Shown one piece after another: positions 24,664 through 35,696 of a DNA stretch of 64,000 nt. Both the position numbers and the translations under genes were made by a program. The notes beneath the pieces were generated by a model. The model was not told where the DNA came from and made no database searches. It was given only the letters and a program-made list of their open reading frames with translations. Where the stretch lies: positions 62,001 to 126,000 of the forward strand of contig JAHLKF010000025.1 in assembly GCA_025558075.1 (NCBI GenBank), written 5' to 3'. Source of the stretch: Gaertneriomyces semiglobifer (lineage: Eukaryota; Chytridiomycota; Chytridiomycetes; Spizellomycetales; Spizellomycetaceae). The number at the start of each line of letters is the position of its first letter. Positions within the stretch are counted from its first letter, which is position 1.

Positions 24664-25446
24664 ATGGTAAGTCCTACATCTATAAGATCTTTTTAAGGCA
24701 GTTTAACTCATTACGAATTTCCACGACAGACTGTCAAGCACATTCTCTTCGACTGCGACAACACCCTTGTTCTCTCCGAACATCTTGCGTTTGAAGCATG
24801 CGCTGGACTCGTCAATGAAATTCTTGCCCATCATAAAGTGAATGCGCAGTTCACGCCGAACCAGCTGATGACCGAGTTTGTCGGCATGAACTTCCGTGGG
24901 ATGGTCGTTGCACTTCGAGACAAGCATGGCTTTGCTCTTCCGGACGCCGAGCTGGAAGCTTTTGTCAAGGAAGAAGAAGAACGTGTCATTGCATTACTCA
25001 AGGAAAAGCTGCAGCCATGTATAGGCGTGGATGATGTCCTTGCCAAGCTGTACAATGACAAGAAGTATGGTCTTGCGGTTGTGTCATCATCTGCTCTTCG
25101 ACGAGTTCGTGCGTCCCTTGAAAAGGTCAACCAGGAAAAGTACTTTCCCCACGACCACGTCTTCAGTGCTGCTACGTCGTTGCCTGTGCCCACGTCAAAA
25201 CCGAATCCTGCCATTTACATTCATGCTGCCCAAGTCATCGGTGTGAAACCTGAAGAATGTGTAGCTGTAGAAGACTCCAAGTCCGGAACTTTGAGTGCTG
25301 TGCGGGCAGGAATCCCTGTCATGGCGTATGTGGGCAGCTGCGAACCCGAGAAGCAAAAGGAATTGGCACAGACCTTGACAGATGCTGGGGCAAAGGTTGT
25401 CATGTACAACTGGACAGAGTTTGAATCTCTGCTGGGAAAGTTTTAG
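24664..25446 (+). CDS. HAD-superfamily phosphatase, beta-phosphoglucomutase-like
   Basis: The first coding exon is just the ATG (24664-24666), followed by an intron and the main exon 24730-25446, giving 239 residues. HAD motifs are in order: motif I DCDNT with nucleophile Asp9 and acid Asp11, motif II VVSSS, the motif III lysine in SKPNP, and motif IV VEDSKSG. The helical cap between motifs I and II (about 15-90) fits subclass C1, which includes phosphoglycolate and sugar-phosphate phosphatases. The substrate cannot be told from sequence. The tiny first exon is supported by a strong donor right after ATG, an acceptor CGACAG, and the TVKHILFDCDNT start that follows. Confidence 0.88.
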
Positions 25447-25684
25447 CCTAATGTATATATAGTGTGAGCTGCTGGCGTATTATAATACGAGAAGAAACCT
25501 CCAATTTGTGCAAACCTCACACCGTGGCTTTAGAACCTGATGAGTATCAAATTGTCTACACGAGACATGAAAGCTAGCTTGCGCGGCAAAGTTGTTCATC
25601 GCAACAGGTCATAATCCTATTTCATATGCAGTTATATACATCCAGTAACTTTGATTAGGTGGAAGGTGCGCCAACATTCATTCG

Positions 25685-27593
25685 TCACAGCACAGTCTTG
25701 CACCATTCATACACCACATAACTAATACTCACTGCTGGCAAAACTTTGCACAGCGTTGGCGCTATTCCCTTGTAAAAGCCCCGAACGCCTTCGATTTTGT
25801 ACGTCTTATAAGCGGCATCGAATGTTGATGTGTACGTGTAAGGATGAGAGGGCGTATGTTGCGCCTGCATTCTAAAATATCAAACATCATAAAGTCAGAA
25901 CCAGCTTCATCCATGTCGAAATGACGACATGACTACGAGACACCTTTACTCACCTCGTACGAACTACACTCAAAGGATACATGACCCCGGCCCCACTGAT
26001 CGCACTCACAGCGCCGATACCAAGGAGTACGCCGCTGTGCATATCCACATCTTCTCTCTGATACTTATTTTGTAGATAAATTTCATACTTCCGTCGTAGA
26101 GTTTCGTAGATGCCGAGATCAATACCAGCGTAAGGCACAATTCCAACTAATGCCGCAGCACAGCCGCGGTAGAGGTGGGGGAGAGGGATAGGTGTGCGTA
26201 TGAATGTGAGGAATGACGGCGGTTTGGAGCCATTGACTGGTTGGGAAATTCCGGTGGATGATGATATAGTAGCGGTGGAGGGCACAGTGGGATCAGCACT
26301 CTTTGCAGACTGATTGATTTCAGCCATCCATCGTACTTTGACGGTCTCGAGAGGGTAAATGACGGCCTGACTGACGAGTCCTGCCATACCGCCTGCACAG
26401 AACCGGCCTGCTACGCTCAGTTCCTGCCGTCGTTCTCCGTCCCATTGCTCCTCCCCATTGTTGGTATTTGCCTCACCACTTTCCCACTGGCGTTCAAAGT
26501 CTGCTATCCATGTTTTAGCAAGCTCAAAAGTCAGAAATTTCACCCCGCTCTCCGGTACGATTTTGATGACATTCAACATATTCCCACGATAAAATGATCG
26601 TAAGCCTCCTTGAGAGTAGATGAGTTTGAGCGTATCAAGAAGCGGTGGTGGAGACTGCTGGGAAGCGTTGGTGACGAGCAGGACTTTGACGCGATCTAAT
26701 GGTGCTGTTGCGGTGCGGGAAACAGCACCGGCCATCCCGCCGCAGATAAAATACTTTAATCGTGGCGGTAGGGTGGACGGTTGTGGCGACGAGCTAGAGG
26801 CATCGTCGTCATCACGTTCGGAAAGAGTTTCGGGAAGAGGCGTAAAGTCACTAGTGGGATCAATGTTGTACAGTGTAGAGTAGAAGGTCAGAATGTTGTG
26901 TGGCGTTGGTTTGTGCGGCATCAGTAACAGGAAATCCCTCCATTCTTCGAAGCCAACTGCTCCTCCCTCTCCTCCTACTACGCCGTTTACAAACTTTTGA
27001 AAATCGTCCTCGCCGACTTTCAGTCCCGCCTTCTTGACGAAACTCCGTAACTCATTAACTTGTAAGGTATTATCCCCCGAGGTATCGATACTTTTAAAAA
27101 CTCTCCATAGCTCCTTCTCCCTTTTCTCAACCCACTTGACGAAGGCCTCCTCATTGACGTGCTTTGACTGGCCGACTTCACGCAAAAGTGCTCTGGCCAT
27201 AGCGGGTACTCGGGCAGTATCGACTGCCAGATCCTCCTTCTCGTTCTGTGCAACATTGCACAATGCTATTGTAAGATCTTCTTCGTCAACCCAGCCCCGT
27301 CTTCGTCGGTCTAGTTGGCGGAAAAGATTCTGATGTCGGACGGTTTTTGTAGAGAGTGGTTCGTCGTCGGGAGAAAAGTAGTGTGGTATTGGCTGCGATG
27401 ACGACGTTGATGATGATGGCGCTGATGCAAGGGATGCCCTATCTACTAGTGGATCACCCTCGCAGGATATGGTTCTCAATGGTATCATGTGCCTGGGCAT
27501 CCATTTCCAGTGGGGTAACGGAAAGAGTCCTGACGGTAAGTCTCTTCTTCTAGTAACAGTCGTAGCACCCTGCCACACCGGTCTATCATCCAT
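25685..27593 (-). CDS. SAL1: Calcium-binding mitochondrial ATP-Mg/Pi carrier, SCaMC/Sal1 type
   Basis: Two exons (27593-25954, 25871-25685) give 608 residues. The N-terminal half carries EF-hand-like units: a degenerate one near [17 protein letters not shown] and a canonical loop [12 protein letters not shown]. The carrier half has three repeats with PLDRVK, PLETVK and PLSVVR, and [19 protein letters not shown], a block typical of SCaMC. The family exchanges ATP-Mg for phosphate across the inner membrane under control of cytosolic calcium. A Ser/Thr-rich insertion lies between repeats 2 and 3. Only one EF loop looks fully calcium-competent. The start is uncertain: ATG 27593 is the first in frame, and about 35 residues after it are not conserved. 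The last exon supplies the final transmembrane segment. Confidence 0.88.
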
Positions 27594-28043
27594 CTCTACC
27601 CAAAACTGTCCTCTGCCAGAGCTATCTATTACTACCACTAACAATAATGATATGCAGCTCCTGGAGCATAATGCTGGGATGTGCGCTGTTCAATACCCCA
27701 CAGCGATGGAAACACGCCCTGACATCCGACGTTTTTTAACTTGTTCCAGGATGACTGCCAGAAGGTAAAAAGCTTTTAAACGGGAGAATAGATAAGTACA
27801 TTGTTGAGGAGCAGTCATGGCGCATGAGATTATGGCACCAAATGCCATATGCTTTTCGAGTGAGTCTCAACCATCACGGAACGTATAGATCCCGAGGGCA
27901 GCGAACAGCAGCAGGATTCACGAATGATAGACCGTTACTTCAATCATCCTGGGGAACCGTATTTCGCAACCTCGAAAAGCGAGCATTTCTGATAAATCAA
28001 GCCGTTTGGTACAGCTTTAATGCCAATGTTAGGCAGTAAGATA
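27594..28043. other. Intergenic region
   Basis: 450 bp between the carrier start codon and the VPS36 stop codon, both on the minus strand. No gene seen; it would hold the carrier promoter. Confidence 0.5.
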
Positions 28044-29906
28044 TCACGCCCGCAGGATCATATTTTCCCAAAATCGGATACCTTCTAAGCTATCATCTCT
28101 ACATATCGCACCTCTCGATTCCGCCAACAACATTTCTTCGCGAGCAAGCACCACTGAACAACCAAGCGCCTGAGCGAACTCCACGTCGGTTAAGTTTTTT
28201 TGGGCAGAATCACGTATTGCAGTTAGCACGCGTTGGACAGTATGTGCATCCGTATGGGTCGATCGAGTTACTGCCAGCAGACCAGATGCAAAACGGCGCA
28301 CTGTATATGGTAAGTGTAACCGTGGAAAAACGTCCAGCGTCCTGAGGAGATCTTCAGGAGATATCATGTCTAAAAGACGTGAAACCGGTTAAGAAATGGG
28401 TCCTCTGCGCTGGCAAAGCAGTATGAACACCTACCGACGCTCCGTGCACGATTAAAGAGACACCACACATCCAATACCGACATCATATCAGGTCCATATC
28501 CATTGACTTCCCGGTTCATTAGCTTATCCAAGAAGTTTGATAATTGGCGAGCGAGCTCAGTGGTATAGGAATCGCCTGCTGTCTCCCTACGCACAACTGG
28601 CATGAGTACTGAAACGGCGACCATTTCAATCGAATTTTGCTTACTTGGTAATGGGACCTCGCACCCCAAGCTCCACAACCATGTTTCGAAACGCCTGCTC
28701 GTCATCCGTGTGACCTGGTGATTGCGCCAGCTTCGTACTGATTGACTGCGACAGCTGAACCATCTCAGAAGCCTTCGCCATGAGAGCATTCAAATCCGCA
28801 AAAGCTTCGTTGAGTACAGAAGAGGCTTGAGAGGCGTTCGTCTCCGCTGTACGCATAATGTGCGACAAACCAGCAATGGCCGTCGGCTTCGTCGGGGATG
28901 TTGACTTGAATAATAAGACGTTAGCCTTAGTCATTTACGAACTCGGGTCACTCTCACCTTTGGTGATTCCACAACTTTTTCCCATACTTTCCCTTGAAGG
29001 GCCTTGTGCAGCGCCTTCGCAAACTCGCTGTGCCCTCCAGCTCTGAAGGAAAATCGCATTACGCTGACACCCTCCAGATGCTCCCAATTCTCCAGAGACT
29101 CCTGTGTACGCGTTGGGAGTGACGTGCCACACATTTCACATTGAGTCAGTCCATCGGCGTTCTTGAAAGTGCACGCTGGACAAGCCAGGCCATTGGCGGT
29201 TTCCTCTTCCAGCTGAGCATCCGCCGACTTTGGCACTCCACAGGTCTCGCATTTGTCCTGTATGCTAGCATTGCGCGCATCGCAGATCTGACATATCCAC
29301 GCAGGTCCATCAGAGGCGGACGGCGAAGCGGCGGTAACCTGTACCGAAGCTGGCGCTGGTACACCACACAATGAGCATTTAACGTCCGACGTTAAGTTCC
29401 GATTGTCGCAAATGGGACAAGTCCATTCTGGAATAGGGCTGGAGGCAGCTGCGACAGGTGAAGATGTTTCGCCACTGGCAGCAGACCTCGGTTTTGGGCC
29501 ACGCAAGGTTATTGTCACCTTTGGGGAAGATGCTTTCCACAATCCAGCCTTGAAATGGACACCGTAAGAGCCCATTGAACGATCACCATAGATCACATAC
29601 TGTGTCGCTTACGGAAGTCTCGATATCTCCAACACTTTCCAGGCCCACAGCGATGGCTCGCTTATTGACTTCGTCAATCCAACACAGCCTATGACTTGTA
29701 AGCATTGCAATGCCATTATCGTATTCCTGCAAGCGCTTTTTTCTACATACCCCATTAGTCGAGAGCCAAACCGGAGTGTTTCTGACGTGATGCAACGCTT
29801 ACCCTTCATAGAGTCCTACATCCTTTTGCACGACATGAAGGGTTTCGGTTGCGAGCAGAACAGGCCGCAGTGACGGAGGAAGTGAAAGCGGGAGAAAGTA
29901 ATCCAT
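28044..29906 (-). CDS. VPS36: ESCRT-II subunit Vps36 with three NZF zinc fingers
   Basis: Six exons (29906-29803, 29742-29613, 29548-28958, 28904-28645, 28586-28435, 28369-28044) give 520 residues. The N-terminal GLUE domain is seen in VGLYEGKKR and GIAMLTSHRLCWID. Inserted after it are three NZF/RanBP2-type zinc fingers, each with paired CxxC: CPICDNRN with CSLC, CQICDARN with CETC, and CPACTFKN with CEMC. The C-terminal ESCRT-II winged-helix part has AFADLNALMAKASEMVQLS, DVWCLFNRARS, MISPEDL and CRDDSLEGIRFW, as in animal Vps36. ESCRT-II sorts ubiquitinated membrane proteins at endosomes, and the GLUE and NZF parts bind lipid and ubiquitin. Two early introns were placed by phase and by alignment to the GLUE domain. 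Confidence 0.93.
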
Positions 29907-30050
29907 TGAGCCTCAATGAAAACTCCTTAAATGCGCCGATAACTCTCCTGTAATGCCAGGTTTAGGACCATCTGTTCGCTGGGCTCTCGTTTGGTCGCGC
30001 GCGTTTCCAGCTTTGGGCAGCGTATATCTTGATGCTGTGAATGCTCGCTC

Positions 30051-33016
30051 ATGCGGTGCAGAGAGGAATCGGACTTTCGGTCTTCCGATATCTATGATTA
30101 TGCTCCTTCAAGTGTTGTCAGTACCGTCAGCTCCTCGTGGGAAGATGGAGAACTTGTGAGTTGCGCCTGATGTGTTTTTCAGGCAACTGAGATTCATGCT
30201 TTTGGTCGGCAGGAATATGACTTGCAGGCTACTGCACTGGTACAGAACCTATTTGACGGACTCGAGGCCTGTCTTTACAGTGACGGTGTGTGTTCGTATT
30301 CATTCATTTCTACTACATAATGCAAGTCTCATCACAAGCATAGCCAGCTTTAAGCATCCTACATCTACCGAGTTGATACAGGAGTGCCAAGAGTGGGCTT
30401 CCTTGTTTCCGTGTATCCGGTAGGTCTGCTTTCAAAAGGGCTGCCTTTTTCTCACGTCACTTACCAGCGTCGTGTAGGGCGACTGGCCATGCATGTTTCC
30501 CAAACGTTGATCCAGGATATGAGCTGCTGTCTCGAAAGGAAGTCGAATGCCGATCTCCGTATTTTGGCATGCCGGAGCATTCGCAGACGGCTGGGACGAG
30601 ACATGAGCATCACATGCACGCTCAGCATAATGTAAACCATCTTCAGGTTGTTGGAATTGGGTTGAGTAATGGAGCCATCTCCAGGCGGAGAATTCCTACG
30701 GTGTTGCCTAGCATAAACAACAACAAGAACACCAATTTTGAAGAGCTGCAGAGCCTATTTGACTGGTCCGACGCAAAAACACAGAGGAGTTTGAGAGCAT
30801 TGTCACAGAATGCTACGACGACTACCTGGTGAGTGCTGGGCCTCAATCAAGAGGCACCTACATGGTTTCTAAATTTTAACTTCCGGCAGGCACCTTTTTC
30901 GCTATACTACGTTTGTTCGGCCAAAGGAAACCGACCCGACTGAGGAAGAAGACCGCTGCCCGACTCCAACGCCGGATAATCCCACGCCAGTTACTCAACC
31001 GGCGGATCTCGATCGTGCTTTTGTGGGGTGTATTAAAATTGAAGTCGTTGCAGACGGAACAGGGGGAATTGACGCTATGCAACAGCGCATGCAGTCAACC
31101 CGCGAATTCGCCGAGAGCCCCGGGTTTGCTCTGTTTACGTACCAGGATAGGTGTGACCATGTGCGTGGGAAATCGCCGCAACATCGCCTTGGCTTTATAT
31201 CTTGGGCCTCCGAGAAATCCGAGCTTGCGTGTGACGTGCATGGCGTCTATAGTAGCTCGCGCGAACATATTATCAACGCCTGCGACATACTGATGGCGCT
31301 GCCGGTAAGCAACCGTGCAAGCAAAATCCACTTCATACACCTGACATCTGAAGCAGGATATAGAGATTGATGTTTTCGAAGGTCCCGAACTGCCGTGGGT
31401 ACATCTGCTATCAGCATCAAGTGATTCCCTTTTGGAAAGCATGCACTTGGCCGGTAGAGGCGGTTCTGCCGTAGTAACGCAAAACAGCGAGGAAATATAT
31501 GCAGATAACGGTGAAGTTGTAGAGTACTTAGCTCTGAGTCAAAAGTAAGGGCCGAATGGGGTTGTCATGCCACTGTCTTGCTAATGACAAAAGCTGTAGA
31601 CCTGGCATGGAGTGTGAAGCAATCGAGCGCCAAGAGCGCCGTCGAGCTGCAATTCCACCGGTTTCTCCGAAGGAAAGTGTTCGACAAGACATTGTGCGGC
31701 ACCTTGTGGAAGACCTGTGGCTGGAGGTAGTTGAACCTGAAGCTCTTTCAGCAAAGCTGGTTTTGAATGTTCGCGCTTTGTTCAGCTTGTTCCAACGATA
31801 CGGCCTCTTGTCGATGCCTTGCCGCCGAGTACGTATCAAAAGTACCAATGTTCTCTTTTAGTGGGACCACCAATCTAAGAATTTGTTACAGCTGAGACGT
31901 TGGCGAGTAATGCTGCATATCAAGAAAGTCGTCTTCATGAATTACGGTTCGGAAGCGAGTCGGACGGGGATTCGGATGACGATTTACTGAGTGCGATGAC
32001 AATCAAGCCCGTTTACCTGCAGAAGCGTGATTCATCAGCGCGACATCGATCTTCGTGAGTATTCCGGGTTTGGGTGGTTGGTCAACTCATGGTTATAACA
32101 GTGCTCCTGTGGTATAGGCATGATTTAATGGCCTTGGCTGCCGCTAATCTTGTGCCGGAATTTTACGCCTTTTCACGCCCTGCATCATCTCGGCCGACAT
32201 CAGCCCGGGTACCAGCACTGCGAGCTGCGTCAGGCAGGCCGACGTCTGGGCGCAACCCTGAAGTGTCGGGATACGCTGGGTACCACACGAATACATCGCG
32301 GATGCAAGGTTCTACAGTATCAAAGAGCGGGCCTGCATGGAAACGGTACGTTGTATGCAAATTGTGCGTAGTACAACATGTTCCCTAATACAAATAGCAG
32401 CAGCACAGCCACACGCTTGATGCCGCTGCCTAGCGGTATCCCGGTGCCCACGCAAGCGGCGACCGTAAATATGCATGATACTATCTACGGCACAAGGTGA
32501 GATCACAAACTTGGGTGAATCCTGAACGAAAAGCTGATATCATCTAGTTTTGGAGCTGGACAGAGTAGACCTGGTCCACCCTCTCATGTTTGGTATGTGA
32601 AATCATTTCATGCGCGCAAAGTGCATGCACCAACCTTGATTCGCAGGGATCACTCAAGGCCTTCAACAGCAGCGACACGCGACAATGCGGCATCCAAGAG
32701 GCTACCACCTATACGCAGCTCCTTGTTCAATTCGTCAGATTTTTCCGAGGCCAAGGTATGGCGTTCACCGCTATAGGGTCCTTCGCGGCATGGTAACATC
32801 GGAAGCCCACAGACATCACGACATGTGGTCTTTGAGACCCGTGAGCCACAAGAGCTGCAGCAGCAACGTCCACGTGCTACTTCGCCGAGACCGTTTTCTG
32901 CCCGCCGTCAGCCATCAGCTGGAATACGTCGGGCGAGGCCTCAGACCGCGATGATTGCTGATGATTCACGGGTATGTCATCAAGCGCAGGGCCGTATCTT
33001 AGAGCACCCATCCTGA
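30051..33016 (+). CDS. FAM149 (DUF3719) family protein, cilium-associated family
   Basis: Thirteen exons join in frame to about 762 residues (30051-30155, 30213-30289, 30348-30419, 30478-30828, 30890-31304, 31357-31544, 31600-31832, 31892-32054, 32118-32345, 32398-32496, 32548-32592, 32647-32755, 32813-33016). Recall-based matches to human FAM149B1, in order: ATALVQNLFDGLEACLY, ELIQECQEWASLFPCIR, DPGYELLSRKEV, GEVVEYLALSQK, IPPVSPKESVRQDIV with LWLEVVEPEAL, an acidic SDGDSDDD stretch, and an Arg/Pro/Ser-rich C terminus. FAM149B1 localises to cilia and is a Joubert-syndrome gene in humans. The function in fungi is not known to me. The first intron has two possible acceptors. The 3' end is uncertain: two further small exons out to about 33262 are possible with a weak donor. 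The start is the first ATG after an in-frame stop. Confidence 0.78.
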
Positions 33017-33501
33017 TCAACTCCTTGAGTAGCATTACGTTACTCTGGGTAACAGCAGTTCAGTTGGATCGCGGCACTTGGGCCCAACGTCGAAGCATGT
33101 TGACGAGCGTGGCAATGTCGAGTCAACGGCGCTCGCACCATTGATGGGCACTCGCATGCCTCGACAAGGTACTGACTATAGCGCGCGCAGTGACGCACAG
33201 CAATTGACACATATTTCTTGCAGGTGTGAAATCAGCAGTTGGGAACCGGCGGAAAGTAGTATAAAGAATTCACTGTACATAGCCATAGATGTATGTTATT
33301 AGTGTATTGTCACTCCTCTTCGGCGGTCCGCGCTCATGTGGAGGTTAACCACGGATAATGATGGCTCGCCAACGTCGATGGTGCCATGTATTGAAAAATT
33401 CATTGAAGAATTGAAAAGTTCTCATCAGAACTAGTGGATCCAATTCTCAACATGAAGATCGCCTGCGGTTGAGATCCGCAATGTCCATGGACTTTTAGTG
33501 T
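33017..33501. other. Convergent 3' intergenic region
   Basis: Lies between the FAM149-like stop and the ACBD6-like stop. It may contain up to two more exons of the FAM149-like gene (33058-33168 and 33225-33262). Confidence 0.45.
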
Positions 33502-34461
33502 TTATATCAAGGGCATAGCGGGTGATCCGGTCAACAGGCGTCTAATCTCTGGGTCATCCGCACAGGCCAATGGAGTTTGTCCGTCGTCATCCATTTGATC
33601 CGCCTTTGCTCCACTCTGCAACAAAGTGATTATAACCTCAGAATGCCCGCTCGTAGCAGCTTGTTTGGAAAACAGTTCAGTCACTGTTTCGCACAGAAAT
33701 GAACAGGGTACCCATCTCCTACCATAATGCAAAGGCGTCATCCCACTTGGGTCGCGTATAGAAACGTTTGCATTTCTCTCAAGAAGTGCTCGCACCAATG
33801 CAGCGTGTCCTCTATCGGCAGCATAATGCAGCAGTGAACAGCCAGATTCATCGAGCCTATCAATTGGCGAGCCCTCCAACTCCAGCAGTCTGAGAACCAT
33901 CGAGGCATTGTTCTCCTGGGCGTAATCGTAGATGCTTTTCTGGGCGTCTCTATTGGAAACTCAATAAAGGCATGCGTGGGGCAGCAACAGAATACGGCTC
34001 GGACGGCTTACGAGATCTCTTCATCTGTATGGCTCATGGTGCTCACGCTGACGCCAGTGCCCGTCTTCGCTTGTGGTGGAGTAGCCTGTTGTGTTGGTGA
34101 TTCCCCTTCATCTGAAAGTCCTGCAGATGAACTGTATCCGTGCTGTCGTGCCAGGTCAATGTACTTGGTCATGGCCTCCTCTTCCGTGAGCACGCAATCC
34201 TTCCACGCATTCCATTTCGCTCGTCCAGTAAAATCGAGTAAACCTGGCTTGGAAGTGTTGCATGGTCCAACGGTGGCTGTTTTGAAGAAAGCATAAAACT
34301 ACTGGCAGAGAGCAATGTCAGTGATACTTTCGCGAAGCGCATCGTTCACAGTACGCATTCCCAACCTGAAGCAATATGTCATTCGAAAGCTGGAGACGTT
34401 CGCCATGGCTGGAAACATAATCCACCGCCGCTTTGAAGTGGTCTTCCGTGCTTCCTTCCAT
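33502..34461 (-). CDS. ACBD6: Acyl-CoA-binding protein with ankyrin repeats, ACBD6-like
   Basis: Four exons (34461-34366, 34298-34012, 33949-33723, 33659-33502) give 255 residues. The N-terminal acyl-CoA-binding domain has [48 protein letters not shown] and a YIDLARQHG helix. A Ser/Thr-rich linker follows. Then come ankyrin repeats: [44 protein letters not shown] and GQTPLACA. The order and length match animal ACBD6 (282 residues), which binds long-chain acyl-CoA and stimulates N-myristoyltransferase. The second ankyrin repeat is restored only by removing the last intron. It is divergent from thymidylate synthase, with 58 bp between start codons. Confidence 0.92.
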
Positions 34462-34519
34462 CTTCGCTTTTTGGCTTCAAAGTTTATGTTGCGAATGTCT
34501 GATTCAAAACCAAAAAATT

Positions 34520-35593
34520 ATGCCGCGTTGTCCGAACTCTGCTCCAAAACTCGACGATTTCACCAACGCTATTCCTGGTCCGCCGAATATCGACGATATC
34601 ATGCTGGCTGCTGCATCTAGAGACGATTTTGTCATGGAGTCGACTACGCCAAGGAGTCATGAGGAGTATCAATATCTGGATTTAGTACGAAGAATCATCC
34701 AAACAGGAGAACATCGTGCAGACAGAACTGGGACCGGCACCCTTGCCTTGTTTGCGCCTCCGCAGATGCGTTTCTCGCTTCGTGATAATGTGTTTCCTCT
34801 GTTAACGACCAAGCGAACTTTCCTCCGACCTATTTTCGAGGAGCTTATGTTCTTCATAAGGGGTCAGACGGATTCCAAGATTCTGAGCAAGAAGAACGTC
34901 AAGATTTGGGATGGGAATGGCTCCCGTGAAGCGCTTGACAAGCTGGGACTAACACACCGCCGCGAAGGTGACTTGGGGCCTGTTTACGGTTTCCAGTGGA
35001 GGCATTTTGGGGCCACGTACATTGACGCGGATGCCGACTACACGGGCCAAGGAGTAGACCAACTGCGCCAGGTCTTGGATCTGATCAAAACCAATCCGAC
35101 GGACAGACGCATTCTTTTGAGTGCTTGGAACCCTGCTGATTTGGGTATCATGGCCCTACCTCCTTGTCACATGTTCTGCCAGTTCTATGTGTCAACACCC
35201 ACAGAATCTGAACCCACGCCAAAGCTATCATGCCAGCTATATCAGCGCTCATGCGACATGGGTCTCGGTGTACCTTTTAACATTGCTAGCTATGCTTTGC
35301 TCACCATCATGATCGCATATGTAACTGGCCTGGAGCCTGGGGAATTTATTCATTGTTTGGGAGATGCCCATGTCTATAAAGACCATGTTGATGCGTTAAT
35401 GGAACAAATTGAGAGAACCCCACGCCCATTCCCGAACTTGACCATAAAGGAGAAAGATGGCGTTACTCTTAGCGACCGCAGAAACCGGTCTGTAGATGAT
35501 ATGTTACGCGACCTGGAGGAAATAGAATTTGAGCGCCTAGAGATAACTGGTTATGATCCACATGCGAAAGTGGCCATGAAGATGTCCGTTTGA
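34520..35593 (+). CDS. TMP1: Thymidylate synthase
   Basis: A single uninterrupted reading frame of 357 residues from the ATG at 34520. Catalytic and binding motifs are all present: the dUMP-phosphate arginine region [10 protein letters not shown], the active-site Cys in [27 protein letters not shown], and [10 protein letters not shown]. The protein ends KMSV, close to the family end KMEMAV. It methylates dUMP to dTMP using methylene-tetrahydrofolate. About 50 residues precede the conserved [12 protein letters not shown]; an ATG at 34634 would give a shorter form. The lack of introns contrasts with its neighbours. No DHFR is fused to it, as expected for a fungus. Confidence 0.96.
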   Translation: MPRCPNSAPKLDDFTNAIPGPPNIDDIMLAAASRDDFVMESTTPRSHEEYQYLDLVRRIIQTGEHRADRTGTGTLALFAPPQMRFSLRDNVFPLLTTKRTFLRPIFEELMFFIRGQTDSKILSKKNVKIWDGNGSREALDKLGLTHRREGDLGPVYGFQWRHFGATYIDADADYTGQGVDQLRQVLDLIKTNPTDRRILLSAWNPADLGIMALPPCHMFCQFYVSTPTESEPTPKLSCQLYQRSCDMGLGVPFNIASYALLTIMIAYVTGLEPGEFIHCLGDAHVYKDHVDALMEQIERTPRPFPNLTIKEKDGVTLSDRRNRSVDDMLRDLEEIEFERLEITGYDPHAKVAMKMSV

Positions 35594-35696
35594 TATAAGC
35601 ATATGTAAATACTCTACTTCCCCTTTGCATGTATATAGAATGAATGAAGTGCTTTGCAAGAAGAAAGTACAGAAACGTCATCAGTGCCGACTACTT

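Noticed and set aside
29600..29612. A 13-nt intron in VPS36
   Set aside because: Frame would fit, but no spliceosome removes 13 nt; a 64-nt intron with the same donor and a later acceptor aligns better with the GLUE domain.
33017..33262. Two extra C-terminal exons of the FAM149-like gene
   Set aside because: The exons are plausible in sequence but no good donor of the right phase leads into them, so I ended the model at 33016 and noted the option.
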